DNA of 64,000 bases from Papaver somniferum (GCF_003573695.1 NC_039358.1:229661560-229725559); one strand, 5' to 3'. Positions 1 to 12,686 are shown, numbered from the stretch's first letter. The notes: generated by a model from the sequence alone, not told the origin. Program-made: numbers and translations.

Positions 1-82
1 CTTAGTTTCTTCTGCAAGGGAAAATTGACCATAGTCAGAAGATTTCTAAATCTATAGTAAAATTCGTTACAAATAGCAGCTA
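1..82 (-). repeat. R1 unit, left piece (split by insertion)
   Basis: This stretch matches the segment found at about 25001-25100, 32460-32545, 37908-37995 and 39758-39840 (shared words include TGCAAGGGAAAA and CAGAAG). In those copies the text after GAGCAGCTA continues as ATAAATCTCAGCAG. Here it stops at 82 and the continuation (AATCTCAGTAGCAAAGAA) is found at 21493. It is therefore the left part of one R unit whose right part begins 21.4 kb away. R units read best on the minus strand. No function is recognised. Confidence 0.8.
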
Positions 83-729
83 CCGTGCGGCGTGCAATAC
101 GCCCGTTACAAGAAAGTGTCATAAGAGTGAGGCGGTTAGTAATGGCAAGAAATAAGTGGTGAAACGCATCTTCATTATGGAAACATCAATTCCAGGCGTT
201 ACCCGTTACCACTTTTCCACCACTCAACCGCTTCCACTTCTTACGAGGCCAGGGTACGTTTTATTACGACTTGTATAAATAAGTTTCACCTATTTCCACC
301 AAACAACAAGTTTTGATCAGGAGTACAATACCACATCCAGAAATCACCTGGTAGCTTCCATTCAGCTCACCAGTTCAATTTTCTGATACAAGTCGCAAAA
401 CACCCACACTTCCAGAATCAACTATTCTGGCCTCAACACTTTCTTCGCTTCCCTCCCTAAGACCAACCCTTCTCCTTCACTTTGTGACCGAAGCAAGCCT
501 AGAACGACCATTTCTTGGTTTAGGCTAGGATTGTACAGATTGATCTCTCGAATCAAAAGTACTCCCGTGCAGTACATTGTTTAAGGTTTAGACTCGTTTC
601 TCACCCACACACTCGAAATTACCAAAATCAGCAGAAATTGTTTTCACCCTCAAACAGTAGGTTTTCCTCAGAATCCTTGAGGATTGATTCGTTAGAACTG
701 TTAGAGCATAGCTCGCTCGACCTCGCATG
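83..729 (+). mobile_element. Unassigned LTR-like sequence
   Basis: This lies between the R1 breakpoint and the start of the Copia LTR. It holds a TATA-box-like TATAAAT at 274-280 followed by a C-rich leader-like stretch, and no long ORF. That arrangement suggests a retroelement LTR or its fragment, possibly starting at TGTCATAAG near 117. I cannot find a partner LTR, a primer-binding site or a target duplication, so the class is left open. Confidence 0.3.
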
Positions 730-1417
730 TGTTGATATCTCAAGCATGTTTGTCAATGTTAGTGATCAAAACTATGAGTCTTGATTTTTAGTCTACATAG
801 CTAAGTCTCGGACTAGGATAGAAAAGTGTACTTGATCTCAAGGACTTCATGGCGATTCATCATACAACGACGAAGATCTACTCAAGAAACCGTGCAACTT
901 CATCAACAAAAAGGTATGTGGAGACTTGAACTTATCTATCACTCAAAAGTCTATCTCTTCTATCTCCTACTTCTTATGAGACAAAAGTCGTATGCTATAT
1001 AGACTGGATCATACACATTTGATATTTCGATCCGAGTATATCTCGCCTATATATATCTCGAAATCATGTGTTGGTAAAGCATTTCGCTTTGATCGGGTTT
1101 ATCTTCACCTAATGACGAAAGTCATAATGTTTCAATCACTTTGAAAATCGCTTTGACGAGAAATAGTGTAACAACTATATAACGTCCTCTAAGAATGTTT
1201 CAATGGTTGGAATGAGAGTTTAGGTCTATATAATCAATGATGGATATAAGCATTGTGTGGAAACACATATGTGCATAATTCCTATTCCTTAATCCGAAGT
1301 TTACGAACTTTGTTGATTGAGAGAAACCGGAGGAATTGTCTTTGCCAAGTCCGCGAACTGACGGAAGTTCTCTTGCCGAGAATTTCTGTTGTATTTTCCA
1401 AAAATTCGTTTGCGTGT
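730..1417 (+). mobile_element. SIRE-type Copia 5' LTR, left part
   Basis: The LTR begins TGTTGATATCTCAAGCATG, a start typical of SIRE-lineage Copia LTRs, and runs until the nested Ogre-like insertion at 1418. It continues at 14386 and ends at 16070 just before a methionine-tRNA primer-binding site. The motif CCGCGAACT...CTTGCCGAG...TTTCTG occurs on both sides of the nested element (about 1352 and 14407). The total LTR would be about 2.37 kb without the insertion. The 730 start is inferred from the TGTTG terminus only, because no 3' LTR is present for comparison. Confidence 0.65.
1413..1417. repeat. Target-site duplication, left copy (CGTGT)
   Basis: CGTGT lies directly before the LTR start TGATGAGTGCC at 1418. 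The same five bases follow the terminal GGCCTGCCA at 14380. A 5-bp duplication is what LTR-retrotransposon integrase leaves, so the outer ends 1418 and 14380 belong to one insertion event. Confidence 0.85.
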
Positions 1418-3919
1418 TGATGAGTGCCAAATATTGTATATATTTATCCCTTTTTGTTGGCATTTTAACTCATCTTTTGCGCATTAATTCTACATTTTAT
1501 CCCATATTCTGTATTTTCATTGTTTTCAAGAATAAATATTTTTATTAATTAATTTTGCATTTTTAGGTAATAAATAAAGTTCGGATGAGTCGCGGAGCGA
1601 AAAGAGCAGAAAAGTAGTGAAAAGCCGGGAGAAATTACGCAAGGAAGCCGCGAAGAATGGTGCGCACAACCTCATTTTCTACACACAAAAGCGCCTCCGT
1701 TCTCAGCCATCAGATCAGTTCTCAGAAGCATCCGACGGTCGCTCCTTCATAGAGCATCAAAATCTGAAGTCTCTGCCGAGCACCACAGCGCTAAAATTCC
1801 AAGCCTTCAGGTTAGATGGTAGTTGAATCCAACGGTCGCTCCCTTGCTGTGCATCGAAGTTTGATATCTCCGCCTTACACTACAGCACCTAACCTAATCT
1901 AGCACCGTTCGTTTCGTTGTATCTCCTCATCCAACGGTCGCTCATCGCTTGCCTCCGCATCACCGTCCGATCTACCTACCAGCTCCACATCCCACGGCTC
2001 ATCCTCGCTGTTCATCCAATTTGATGAATCCGCCTAACACCCTAGCAACCGAACCCTACCACCTAACCAGACACCCCCCGTCTCTCCCAAACCATCGAGC
2101 CCCTCTTCCATCACCTCCCCTCTGCAGCTCTGCAGAGGCCATGTCCACCACCTTCTCCACCTCTGCCACCAACTCACTGCCACCACCACACCTCCACCAT
2201 CATCACCCTATCACCCAGCAACAAAACCCATCTCCCCCCTAGCCCTCTAGTTCCCTATCTCCTCACTTTTTCACGCTTCTCTGCCTGAAACCCTAGGCGT
2301 GAAAAATTGATGAATTAGGTAACCTAGAGTTGCAATTGACGCATGAGAAATGGAGTAGGAGCAATTACAAAGCATGGGTCGAGTTCAATTTGATGTTGCT
2401 ACATCAAATTAGGTAAGAATTTACCAAACCCTAGCTCTGTCAGTTTGGAGAAATTTGGGGATTTTTATTGTAGAACCCTAATTGTGTTGTGGGTATAAAT
2501 ATGTAGTGTTGGGTTGTGTTAAAAACTATGCTTGGAGTAGCCAGCATCCAGGACTTTCATGTCCTGTTAATTGTTATGTTTGTGTTTATTGTTAATGTTT
2601 GTGTTAATTGTTATGTATGCTTGGAATAGCCAGCATCCAGGACTTTCATGTCCTGTTAATTTTCAGTTTCAGCTCAGTTCATGTTTCAGTTCAATTTCAG
2701 TTAAATGTGTATGTTTTAATTTCTTGCTTTGTCACTGTTAAATGTGCTTATGTTATGTTCTGTTAATGTTATGTGCTTGTTTAATTTCATGTTTGATTTC
2801 CAATTCATTCCTGTTACATTTGTCCTGTTAACATGTGTTGTTGCTCACTGCCATGTAATGTTTGTGTAATGTTGTGTTTAATTTGCTGTCACAATTGATG
2901 GAATGCTAGGCTAGGTATCTGTGAAGCTTTGAACTAATTGTGCAATGGAAGAAATCAGTGCTCATAGCAAGCTGATTTTCTTGCCATTCCTTGTGTATGC
3001 TTAGGTTGCAGTGTTGATTGAGCTTTGGGAGAAACTAGTGCTCATAGCAAGCTAGTTCTCTTCCCATTCTTTTAGTATACCTCCTGAATGCCTTAGTCTA
3101 GCCTTGCTTCATTTCAGTTTCTTTATCACCCCTGCCCTTGGCTTAGGCCTTGGTTCATCTTGCACTGTTTTATGCTTGTAGTTGCTTTGTTCTTTGTTTC
3201 TGTCACTGTTTTACTTCCATGTTTATTTGCTGATTTATTTCTGTTGCTGCTACTCCTTTTCCTGTTAATTGTTTTTCCTTCTTCTTGGCCTTGTGCTGTT
3301 GTGCACTGCTTGTGCAGCTGCTACATTGCCTTCTCTGCAACTCTGCTGCTTTCTTTCTTTCACTGCATTGCACTGCTGCTTTGCATTGTTTGCTTTCCCC
3401 TGCTGTTGCTGCTCACTTGTGCTGCTGCCACTTCTTCTCCTGCTACTGCCTTCCAAAGCTAGCTGAGCCCAATCCAGTTCTTTGAAACCAAAGGTTCAAA
3501 GCCCAAGGCCCAGTGCAATTCCAAAACAAAAGCCCAAGGTTTAGTTCACTGAGCCCATTTCATTAAGGCTCAAAGCCCAGTTTAGGTTAAGGTTAAAAGC
3601 CCAATTCAGTCAACTGTGGGCTTAATCAAAAGCCTAAGTTTAAGGCCAAAGCCCATTTGCACTTCAAAGACTAACTGAGCCCAAACTCAGTTCATTTTAT
3701 TGAAACAAACCCATTAAGCCCAATTGAATCCAAAAAGGCTTCATAGCCCAATAGCAATTTAGGAACCCAATTAGCTATAAAACACCACAAAACACACCCG
3801 ATCTCTGTGGATCGACCCGTACTTGCACGAGCTACAACCGACGACCGTGCACTTGCGGTATTACTGTAGGCCCCCGTTTTTATTGTGCTAAATTTTATAC
3901 ACCCTTTCAAGGCCTGCCA
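1418..3919 (+). mobile_element. LTR A (complete, plus)
   Basis: This is a full LTR of about 2.5 kb from TGATGAGTGCCAAA to CAAGGCCTGCCA. It has a TATA box (TATAAAT, 2494-2500), a GC-rich upstream part, and the 3' signature GATCGACCCGTACTTGCAC ... GTGCACTTGCGGT near 3812-3859. Low-complexity ORFs inside it, such as the Leu/Cys-rich frame at 3160-3462, come from CTG/TGC-rich DNA and are not genes. The part from 2231 on matches LTR E (12691-14380) with only about six differences noted, so the pair looks young. Confidence 0.85.
2494..2500 (+). promoter_or_regulatory. LTR A TATA box
   Basis: TATAAAT preceded by GGG and followed by ATGTAGTG; the same box occurs at the equivalent place in LTR E (about 12954) and, inverted, in LTR B (about 6692). 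It is the probable core promoter of the element, with transcription start expected about 30 bases downstream. Confidence 0.5.
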
Positions 3920-3925
3920 AGTTTT

Positions 3926-3943
3926 TGGCGCCGTTGCCGGGGA
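3926..3943 (+). promoter_or_regulatory. Primer-binding site (tRNA-Arg type)
   Basis: TGGCGCCGTTGCCGGGGA follows the LTR A terminus (CCA, 3917-3919) after six bases. It is the usual Ogre/Tat primer-binding site, attributed to an arginine tRNA. It confirms that LTR A acts as a 5' LTR for sequence to its right. Confidence 0.8.
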
Positions 3944-4593
3944 TTGGTGCTGTGTTTTATCTGTGTTTTTTAGCTATTTTGTATTTCATTGCATAGCATT
4001 TGCATCTGCATCTGCTTCATTTCATTTGTTGTTGGACCTGCCGTTCTGAACCTGTTTTTCCTCTGCTGGGACGCCACCAAGGAAAAGAACCAAAACCCAA
4101 CTGGGTTTTTGCAACAATATCAGAGCAGCTGGGCTGTGCTAAAAAGGTAAGCCTAAACCCATTCATTGAGAGAACCCAACCTGTGGGCTTCCAAATTTCT
4201 TTAATTGTGGGCTTGTAATAATTAACCCAATTTTTTGGGCTTTTTATTTTTTGGGTTTGTAATAATTTATTTGTGGGCTTGTTGTTTAATTTGTGGGCTT
4301 GTATTTATTTTGTGTGGGCTTGTTTAAATTCTTCCATTGGACTTGTATTTTGGACCCTGGGTTTAAACCCAGCTGAGCTTATAACTGATTGTGGACTTGT
4401 ATTCCACTCAAAAGTGGACCTCGAAACCAAAGTTTTAAAACAAACGTCGGGCCTTAACCAACTGGGCCAAATTAAATTTTCAAAATTAAAACTTAGTGTT
4501 TCGTGGGCCGCTTCCTTCCATTCCATTAGAGGACAAACAGTGGGCGTGCTCCCATTTCAAAAACCAAATTTTATTTTCTTTATTTTCTTTCTT

Positions 4594-4638
<45 letters not shown>

Positions 4639-4737
4639 AAAATTTTCGATTGCTCCCATTTCAAAAACCAAATTTTATTTTCTTCTTTTTATTATTTAAA
4701 AAAGAAAAAAAAATATCTTAACTTTACTTTTTTCCCT

Positions 4738-4778
<41 letters not shown>

Positions 4779-5474
4779 AAAATTTTCTTTTGCTCCCATT
4801 TCAAAAACCAAATTTTATTTTCTTCATTTTATCTTTTGCTCCCAATTTCAAAAACCAAAAATTTCTCCCATAAAAACCAAAGTTTTCCAAATGTTTCCCT
4901 AAAAACCAAAATTTTTCTTTTTCCCACCAAAACCAAAATCTTCCCAAAAAGTCCAATCCCATTAAAAACCAAAATTTCTTAGTTAAAATTCCTTTTGTAT
5001 ATATTTTGTGCTCATCCATTGTGACTCCGAATATGTTGGAGTTTTGCCTTGGATATCGGAGTTTTAATTCTGCTTTCGCCGAAATCGGGTATTCTCTCTC
5101 CTTTTACTCTACTCAGCATGTCCCTTTCCATATGTTGCATTTTAATCCTTTCCATATTTTGAAACATTGAGGACAATGTTTAGTTTAGGTTTGGGGGTAT
5201 AGAGTAGATACCATGATAATATGCTATAATTAAAAACGAACTCCTTCTTCTTTTTGAAAAAATTGAAAAAATTCAAAAAAAATTGAAAAATCAAAATTGA
5301 AAAAAATTAAAAAATGAAAAAATCATAAAAAAATGGAGCTCATTTACCTTGAAATGTTGACTCTTGTGCAAATATGTATTTTTATTAGGAGTCTTAGTCT
5401 AGATATTTAGGCACCCTGATTCTAGCACAATTCACATAGTGATAAGAAATTTGCACGCGCACGATCTACCAATA
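3944..5474 (+). mobile_element. Non-coding internal region (plus)
   Basis: This contains GGGCTTG-rich sequence, two long A runs (4598-4636 and 4742-4776), a series of CCAAAATTTT-type repeats, and a polypurine-like AGGTTTGGGGGTATAG near 5187-5205. No gag-pol is visible. Most of it is repeated in inverted orientation at about 10310-11794. It ends at an inverted primer-binding site, so this stretch is shared by oppositely oriented element copies. Confidence 0.65.
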
Positions 5475-5492
5475 TCCCCGGCAGCGGCGCCA
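5475..5492 (-). promoter_or_regulatory. Primer-binding site, minus orientation
   Basis: TCCCCGGCAGCGGCGCCA is the reverse complement of an Ogre/Tat primer-binding site, differing by one base from the site at 3926. It lies next to the low-coordinate end of LTR B and shows that LTR B can be read as a 5' LTR of a minus-strand element. Confidence 0.75.
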
Positions 5493-5498
5493 AAAACT

Positions 5499-7767
5499 TG
5501 GTAGGCTTCTAAAAGGTCCTACAAATTATAACCGCAAGTGCACGGTGTCGAAAGTGGCAAATGTGCAAGTACGGGTCGATCCACAGAGACTGGGTGTGTT
5601 TTGGAGTTTCTAGCTATTTTGGGTTCTAAATTTGCTAATGGGCTTTGAATACCAAAGGGGTCTTGAATATCAATGGGCTTTGAATACCCTTTGGAACAGT
5701 TGGGCTGAACTGAGCTTGGGCTCAGAAATGTGGACTATGGGCTTTAGGTCTTAAACTTTGTTTTGGGCTTTTGGGCTCAATGGGATTGAGCTATGGGCTT
5801 GAGTGCACAGCAGAGCAGATGCAAGCAGTAGCAACAGCTTGGCAGAGGCAACACAGCAGCAGGCACCAGCAGCAGCAGTACTGCAGGGCAGAGGCAAGTG
5901 CACAACAGCACAAGGCAGTGGAATAAGAGAAGCAACAGAGTTGCAGCAATGGAAAGGAAAGCAACACAGTGGCAAAGAAGAAGGAAACAGAGAAGCAACA
6001 GACAAGGCAGTGAGGCAAAAACTAAACAGATTAAAAACTAAACAGCAATAAAGCAGTGAACAAAAACAAAACAAAACAAAACAAGATGAACCAAGGCCTG
6101 AGGCCAAGGGCAGGGATGATAATGAAACTAAAATGAGCAAGGCTAAGCTAAGGCAAGATTACAGGAGGTATACTAAAAGAATGGGAAGAAAACTAGCTTG
6201 CTAAGAGCACTAGTTTCTCCCAATGCTCAATCAACAGTGCAACCTAAGCATACAACAAGAATGGTAAGATAATCAGCTTGCTATGAGCACTGATTTCTTC
6301 CATTGCACAATTACATCAATGCTTCACAGATATCTAGCCTAGCATTAACAGGAAATGTGACAGTAAATTAAACACAATAGTGAACATGTAACAAACATCA
6401 ACAGGAAAGAATAGCATTAACAGGACACAAGTATTAACAATGAACATTTAACTAACAGCAAGTTTAACATAACAGTGAACATAAACATCAACAATGAACA
6501 CAAACATCTAACAGTAATAACAAACATTAACAGGATACATTTAACAAGATATGAAAATCTAACATGAACATGAAACTGAACTGTGAACTGAAATTAACAT
6601 TTAACAGAAATTAACAGTTAACAGGACATGAAAGTCCTGGATGTTGGCTACTCCAAGCATAGTTTTTAACACAACCCAACACTACATATTTATACCCACA
6701 ACACAATTAGGGTTCTACAATAAAAATCCCCAAATTTCTCCAAACTGACAGAGCTAGGGTTTGGTAAATTCTTACCTAATTTGATGTAGCAACATCAAAT
6801 TGAACTCGACCCATGCTTTGTAATTGCTCCTACTCCATTTCTCATGCGTCAATTGCAACTCTAGGTTACCTAATTCATCAATTTTTCACGCCTAGGGTTT
6901 CAGGCAGAGAAGCGTGAAAAAGTGAGGAGATAGGGAACTAGAGGGCTAGGGGGGAGATGGGTTTTGTTGCTGGGTGATAGGGTGATGATGGTGGAGTGTG
7001 GTGGTGGCAGTGAGTTGGTGGCAGAGGTGGAGAAGGTGGTGGACATGGCCTCTGCAGAGCTGCAGAGGGGAGGTGATGGAAGAGGGGCTCGATGGTTTGG
7101 GAGAGACGGGGGGTGTCTGGTTAGGTGGTAGGGTTCGGTTGCTAGGGTGTTAGGCGGATTCATCAAATTGGATGAACAGCGAGGATGAGCCGTGGGATGT
7201 GGAGCTGGTAGGTAGATCGGACGGTGATGCGGAGGCAAGCGATGAGCGACCGTTGGATGAGGAGATACAACGAAACGAACGGTGCTAGATTAGGTTAGGT
7301 GCTGTAGTGTAAGGCGGAGATATCAAACTTCGATGCACAGCAAGGGAGCGACCGTTGGATTCAACTACCATCTAACCTGAAGGCTTGGAATTTTAGCGCT
7401 GTGGTGCTCGGCAGAGACTTCAGATTTTGATGCTCTATGAAGGAGCGACCGTCGGATGCTTCTGAGAACTGATCTGATGGCTGAGAACGGAGGCGCTTTT
7501 GTGTGTAGAAAATGAGGTTGTGCGCACCATTCTTCGCGGCTTCCTTGCGTAATTTCTCCCGGCTTTTCACTACTTTTCTGCTCTTTTCGCTCCGCGACTC
7601 ATCCGAACTTTATTTATTACCTAAAAATGCAAAATTAATTAATAAAAATATTTATTCTTGAAAACAATGAAAATACAGAATATGGGATAAAATGTAGAAT
7701 TAATGCGCAAAAGATGAGTTAAAATGCCAACAAAAAGGGATAAATATACAATATTTGGCACTCATCA
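5499..7767 (-). mobile_element. LTR B (minus, diverged subfamily)
   Basis: Reverse complement of the same LTR family: TGATGAG terminus at 7767, TATA box at about 6692, and the conserved GGGTCGATCCACAGAGA near 5574. The first 150 bases differ clearly from LTR A (TGGTAGGCTTCTAAAAGG against the A-type terminus), while 6640-7767 is almost identical to A. Flanked by a minus primer-binding site on one side and a minus polypurine tract on the other, as expected where two minus elements share one LTR. Confidence 0.75.
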
Positions 7768-8439
7768 AATACCCCCAAACCTGAATTTTACTTGTCCTCA
7801 AGTAAAACAAAACTAAGGAAATCCTAACTATACCACTGTCGCTGGTCTCTCGAATGCATTTAGCGTATGCACTAAGCCTTTTAAACCACTAAGTGTCCCT
7901 AGTGGACGAGTTGAAGTCTCGTGAAGGTTTACCAGAGGTGTGCCTACAAAACCTAAGGACAAAATATAAGCTCAGATTCCATCAAATGTGACATGTGCAA
8001 AACAGTTAAGCTCACAGCAAAATGGAGATGTCAATCTAGCTATCGAAGGCACAATCCTAGCACTGATAACAAAAAAAGACATGTGATAAGAGTGTAAAGT
8101 GTATCTACACATGTGTAAAGAAAGATTTGAAGTTATGACTACTAATCACCAAGAGATAGTTTCTCAGGCTAAGAACTGAGGTCGAAATCTAGCTAGCTGT
8201 CCGGACTTTACGAGAATTGTGAATGAGTTGGAGGTATTTCACAATTGCTCGCGTTGTACATCAATGGCATACACCCTCCTTGCTTATTACAATGAAACAA
8301 CAAAATGACTATTTACATGACTCTTATTTACATTGACTATTCTCTTTTATTTTTGGAACAAGAGAGGATGGAATTGATAAATACTTGATTTTTTTGTATT
8401 TTTCTGATACTTTTTTTTTTTTTTTTGAATAAATACATC

Positions 8440-8485
<46 letters not shown>

Positions 8486-8855
8486 TAAGGAAACACTTTT
8501 GATACATAACAAAAAGAAACAAAAGATTACATGACACTTTGCAAGAGGTAGCCCTTTTTGATGCACCCAGTTAAATTCGATGGTTGTCTTTCTTAATGTA
8601 ACCTCCACCTTCTATCCCAACCAACCAAAGAACAAGCTAGTCAAGTTTCGTTCAGTATTCTAAAGTGATTGGCAATCGTAACTTCCTATCAAACACCTTG
8701 AAGATCGAGGCCATACATGTATTGGTAGATCGTGCGCGTGCAAATTTCTTATCACTATGTGAATTGTGCTAGAATCAGGGTGCCTAAATATCTAGACTAA
8801 GACTCCTCATAAAAATACATATTTGCACAAGAGTCAACATTTCACGGTAAAAACT
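7768..8855 (-). mobile_element. Internal region between LTRs B and C
   Basis: Next to LTR B lies ATACCCCCAAACCT (about 7769-7782), the complement of the polypurine tract AGGTTTGGGGGTAT that primes plus-strand synthesis. The rest has no coding capacity and includes a 42-base T run (8441-8482). It is repeated almost exactly at 9340-10430. Confidence 0.65.
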
Positions 8856-9339
8856 TGGTAGGCTTCTAAAAGGTCCTACAAATTATAACCGCAAGTGCAC
8901 GGTGTCGAAAGTGGCAAATGTGCAAGTACGGGTCGATCCACAGAGACTGGGTGTGTTTTGGAGTTTCTAGCTATTTTGGGTTCTAAATTTGCTAAATTTG
9001 GCAAATGTGCAAGGAGCGACCGTCGGATGCTTCTGAGAACTGATCTGATGGCTGAGAACGGAGGCGCTTTTGTGTGTAGAAAATGAGGTTGTGCGCACCA
9101 TTCTTCGCGGTTTCCTTGCGTGATTTCTCCCGGCTTTTCACTACTTTTCTGCTCTTTTCGCTCCGCGACTCATCCGAACTTTATTTATTACCTAAAAATG
9201 CAAAATTAATTAATAAAAATATTTATTCTTGAAAACAATGAAAATACAGAATATGGGATAAAATGTAGAATTAATGCATCAAAGATGAGTTAAATGCCAG
9301 CAAAAAGGGATAAATATATACAATATTTGGCACTCATCA
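8856..9339 (-). mobile_element. LTR C (minus, internally deleted)
   Basis: Only 484 bp remain. The low end matches LTR B from 5499 to about 5637, then after GTGCAAG the sequence jumps to what corresponds to B 7443 (GAGCGACCGTCGGATGC). About 1.8 kb are therefore missing. The TGATGAG terminus is kept at 9339, followed by the polypurine tract complement. Confidence 0.7.
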
Positions 9340-10024
9340 AATACCCCCAAACCTGAATTTTACTTGTCCTCAAGTAAAACAAAACTAAGGAAATCCTAAC
9401 TATACCACTGTCGCTGGTCTCTCGAATGCATTTAGCGTATGCACTAAGCCTTTTAAACCACTAAGTGTCCCTAGTGGACGAGTTGAAGTCTCGTGAAGGT
9501 TTACCAGAGGTGTGCCTACAAAGTTCTAGGTCAAAATATAAGCTCATATTCCATCAAATGTGACATGTGCAAAACAGTTAAGCTCACAGCAAAATGGAGA
9601 TGTCAATCTAGCTATCGAAGGCACAATCCTAGCACTGATAACAAATAAGGACATGTGATAAGAGTGTAAAGTGTATCTACACATGTGTAAAGAAAGATCT
9701 GAAGTTATGACTACTAATCACCAAGAGATAGTTTCTCAGGCTAAGAACTGAGGTCGAAATCTAGCTAGCTGTCCGGACTTTACGAGAATTGTGAATGAGT
9801 TGGAGGTATTTCACAATTGCTCGCGTTGTACATCAATGGCATACACCCTCCTTGCTTACAACACAAAAACACAAAAGATGACTATTTACATGACTCTTAT
9901 TTACATTGACTATTCTCTTTTATTTTTGGAACAAGAGATGATGGAATGATAAATACTTGATTTTTTTTTTTTTTTGTATTTTCTGATATTTTTTTTCTCT
10001 TTTTTTTTTCTGAATATATACATC

Positions 10025-10070
<46 letters not shown>

Positions 10071-10990
10071 TAAGGAAACACTTTGATACATAACAAAAAG
10101 AAACAAAAATTACATGACACTTTGCAAGAGGTAGCCCTTTTTGATGCACCCAGTTAAATTCGATGGTTGTCTTTCTTAATGTAACCTCCACCTTCTATCC
10201 CAACCAACCAAAGAACAAGCTAGTCAAGTTTCGTTCAGTATTCTAAAGTGATTGGCAATCGTAACTTCCTATCAAACACCTTGAAGATCGAGGCCATACA
10301 TGTATTGGTAGATCGTGCGCGTGCAAATTTCTTATCACTATGTGAATTGTGCTAGAATCAGGGTGCCTAAATATCTAGACTAAGACTCCTAATAAAAACA
10401 TATTTGCACAAGAGTCAACATTTCAAGGTAAATGAGCTCCATTTTTTTATGATTTTTTCATTTTTTAATTTTTTTGAATTTTGATTTTTCAATTTTTTTT
10501 GAATTTTTTCAATTTTTTCAAAAAGAAGAAGGAGTTCGTTTTTAATTATAGCATATTATCATGGTATCTACTCTATACCCCCAAACCTAAACTAAACATT
10601 GTCCTCAATGTTTCAAAATATGGAAAGGATTAAAATGCAACATATGGAAAGGGACATGCTGAGTAGAGTAAAAGGAGAGAGAATACCCGATTTCGGCGAA
10701 AGCAGAATTAAAACTCCGATATCCAAGGCAAAACTCCAACATATTCGGAGTCACAATGGATGAGCACAAAATATATACAAAAGGAATTTTAACTAAGAAA
10801 TTTTGGTTTTTAATGGGATTGGACTTTTGGGAAGATTTTGGTTTTGGTGGGAAAAAAAAAATTTTGGTTTTTAGGGAAACATTTGGAAAACTTTGGTTTT
10901 TATGGGAGAAATTTTGGTTTTTGAAATTGGGAGCAAAAGATAAAATGAAGAAAATAAAATTTGGTTTTTGAAATGGGCAAAAGAAATTTT

Positions 10991-11022
<32 letters not shown>

Positions 11023-11113
11023 CAGGGGTCGTTAGCTCTTTTTTTTTTTCTTTCTTTTTTTCCCTACTCCCCGAATCCCTTTGGTTTTGCCCTGGGAGCG
11101 TCTCGCCCCTTGT

Positions 11114-11144
<31 letters not shown>

Positions 11145-11794
11145 CCGCACCCCCCCCCTCCCGCCTCCATCCTTTGGTTTTTGCTGGGCCGCCCCCCCAG
11201 TTTGTCCTCTAATGGAATGGAAGGAAGCGGCCCACGAAACACTAAGTTTTAATTTTGAAAATTTAATTTGGCCCAGTTGGTTAAGGCCCGACGTTTGTTT
11301 TAAAACTTTGGTTTCGAGGTCCACTTTTGAGTGGAATACAAGTCCACAATCAGTTATAAGCTCAGCTGGGTTTAAACCCAGGGTCCAAAATACAAGTCCA
11401 ATGGAAGAATTTAAACAAGCCCACACAAAATAAATACAAGCCCACAAATTAAACAACAAGCCCACAAATAAATTATTACAAACCCAAAAAATAAAAAGCC
11501 CAAAAAATTGGGTTAATTATTACAAGCCCACAATTAAAGAAATTTGGAAGCCCACATGTTGGGTTCTCTCAATGAATGGTTTTAGGCTTACCTTTTTAGC
11601 ACAGCCCAGCTGCTCTGATATTGTTGCAAAAACCTAGTTGGGTTTTGGTTCCTTTCCTTGGTGGCGTCCCAGCAGAGGAAAAACAGGTTCAGAACGGCAG
11701 GTCCAACAGCAAATGAAATGAAGCAGATGCAGATGCAAATGCTATGCAATGAAATACAAAATAGCTAAAAAACACAGATAAAACACAGCACCAA
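9340..11794 (-). mobile_element. Internal region between LTRs C and D
   Basis: This 2.45-kb stretch is bounded by a polypurine tract (next to C) and a primer-binding site (next to D), the full internal region of a short non-autonomous minus-strand element. 9340-10430 repeats 7768-8855; 10310-11794 is the inverted copy of 3944-5474. It has T runs at 10026-10067, 10993-11022 and 11116-11144 and a unique GC-rich insert at about 11023-11200. No protein domain is present. Confidence 0.65.
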
Positions 11795-11812
11795 TCCCCG
11801 GCAGCGGCGCCA
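11795..11812 (-). promoter_or_regulatory. Primer-binding site, minus orientation
   Basis: Same 18 bases as at 5475-5492, TCCCCGGCAGCGGCGCCA, adjoining LTR D. This marks the 5' end of the internal region of a minus-strand element. Confidence 0.75.
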
Positions 11813-11818
11813 AAAACT

Positions 11819-12686
11819 TGGTTGACCCGGAGAAGTATATAAAATTAAGCGCAATAAAAACGGGGGCCTACAGTAATACCGCAAGTGCACGGTCGTCAGT
11901 TGTAGCTCGTGCAAGTACGGGTCGATCCACAGAGATCGGGTGTGTTTTGTGGTGTTTTATAGCTAATTGGGTTCCTAGATTTGCTTTGGGCTTAGTGGGT
12001 TTGATAACAATAGGCTTTTGATTAAGCCTTTGCTTTCAAAGTAAAAGTAAGATGGGCTTGACCTTTGGCCTTTGGAATGAACTGAGCCTTGTGCTCAGTT
12101 GGTCTTAAAATGAATTGAACTGGGCCTTAATAATGATTTTGGGCTTGGAGCCTTAATGAACTGGGCTTTGGTTTTTGGCTCAAACCTATTTCTGGGCCTT
12201 AATGAACTAAACCTTGGGCTTTGTACCTTTGGAATTGCACTGGGCCTTGGGCTTTAAACCTTTGGTTTCAATGAACTGAATTGGGCTCAGCTTTAGAAAT
12301 GAGCTTTGGGCTTGAGTGCACAGCAGAGCAGATGCAAGCAGTAGCAGCTGGGGCTAACAACAGTGCTGCAACAAGGGAAAACAACAGCTGCAACAAGGAA
12401 TGGCAGCAGGAGAGGAAGCAGCAGCAGTGCTGCACAAGCAGTGCAAGGCAAGGGAAGAAAGCAATGCAGCAGTGGTGCAGCAGCAGACAACAGCAACAGC
12501 ACAGCAGCTGCAGCAGCAGTGCAAGAGATGCAACAACAGGGCAAAAGCAAGGCAATGAAGGGAAAGAACAAGGAGCAAAGAACAAAGGCAGTTAACAGGA
12601 AAGACAATGGAGAAAAATTACAGGACAATGACTAAACAGGCAGAGAACAATGCAAAATAGCAAAGGGAAAGAACACATCAACAATA
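11819..12686 (-). mobile_element. LTR D (minus, truncated)
   Basis: The low end carries A-type LTR 3' sequence (AATACCGCAAGTGCACGG, GGGTCGATCCACAGAGATC) read in reverse. Only about 870 bp are present. At about 12686 it changes abruptly into plus-oriented LTR E, a head-to-head junction that a simple insertion does not produce. Confidence 0.65.

Noticed and set aside
3160..3485. Leu/Cys-rich overlapping frames, also at 5777-6140, 12268-12635 and 13620-13945
   Set aside because: They arise from CTG/TGC-rich low-complexity LTR DNA, are open in several frames on both strands, and repeat with the LTR copies.
3926..3943. tRNA gene hints from TGGCGCC and TGGTATCAGAGC motifs
   Set aside because: They are retroelement primer-binding sites; no cloverleaf or A/B-box pair is present around them.
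4486..4699. Lysine- or phenylalanine-run ORFs, also near 8324-8608, 9897-10106 and 10871-11252
   Set aside because: They are translations of poly-A or poly-T runs.
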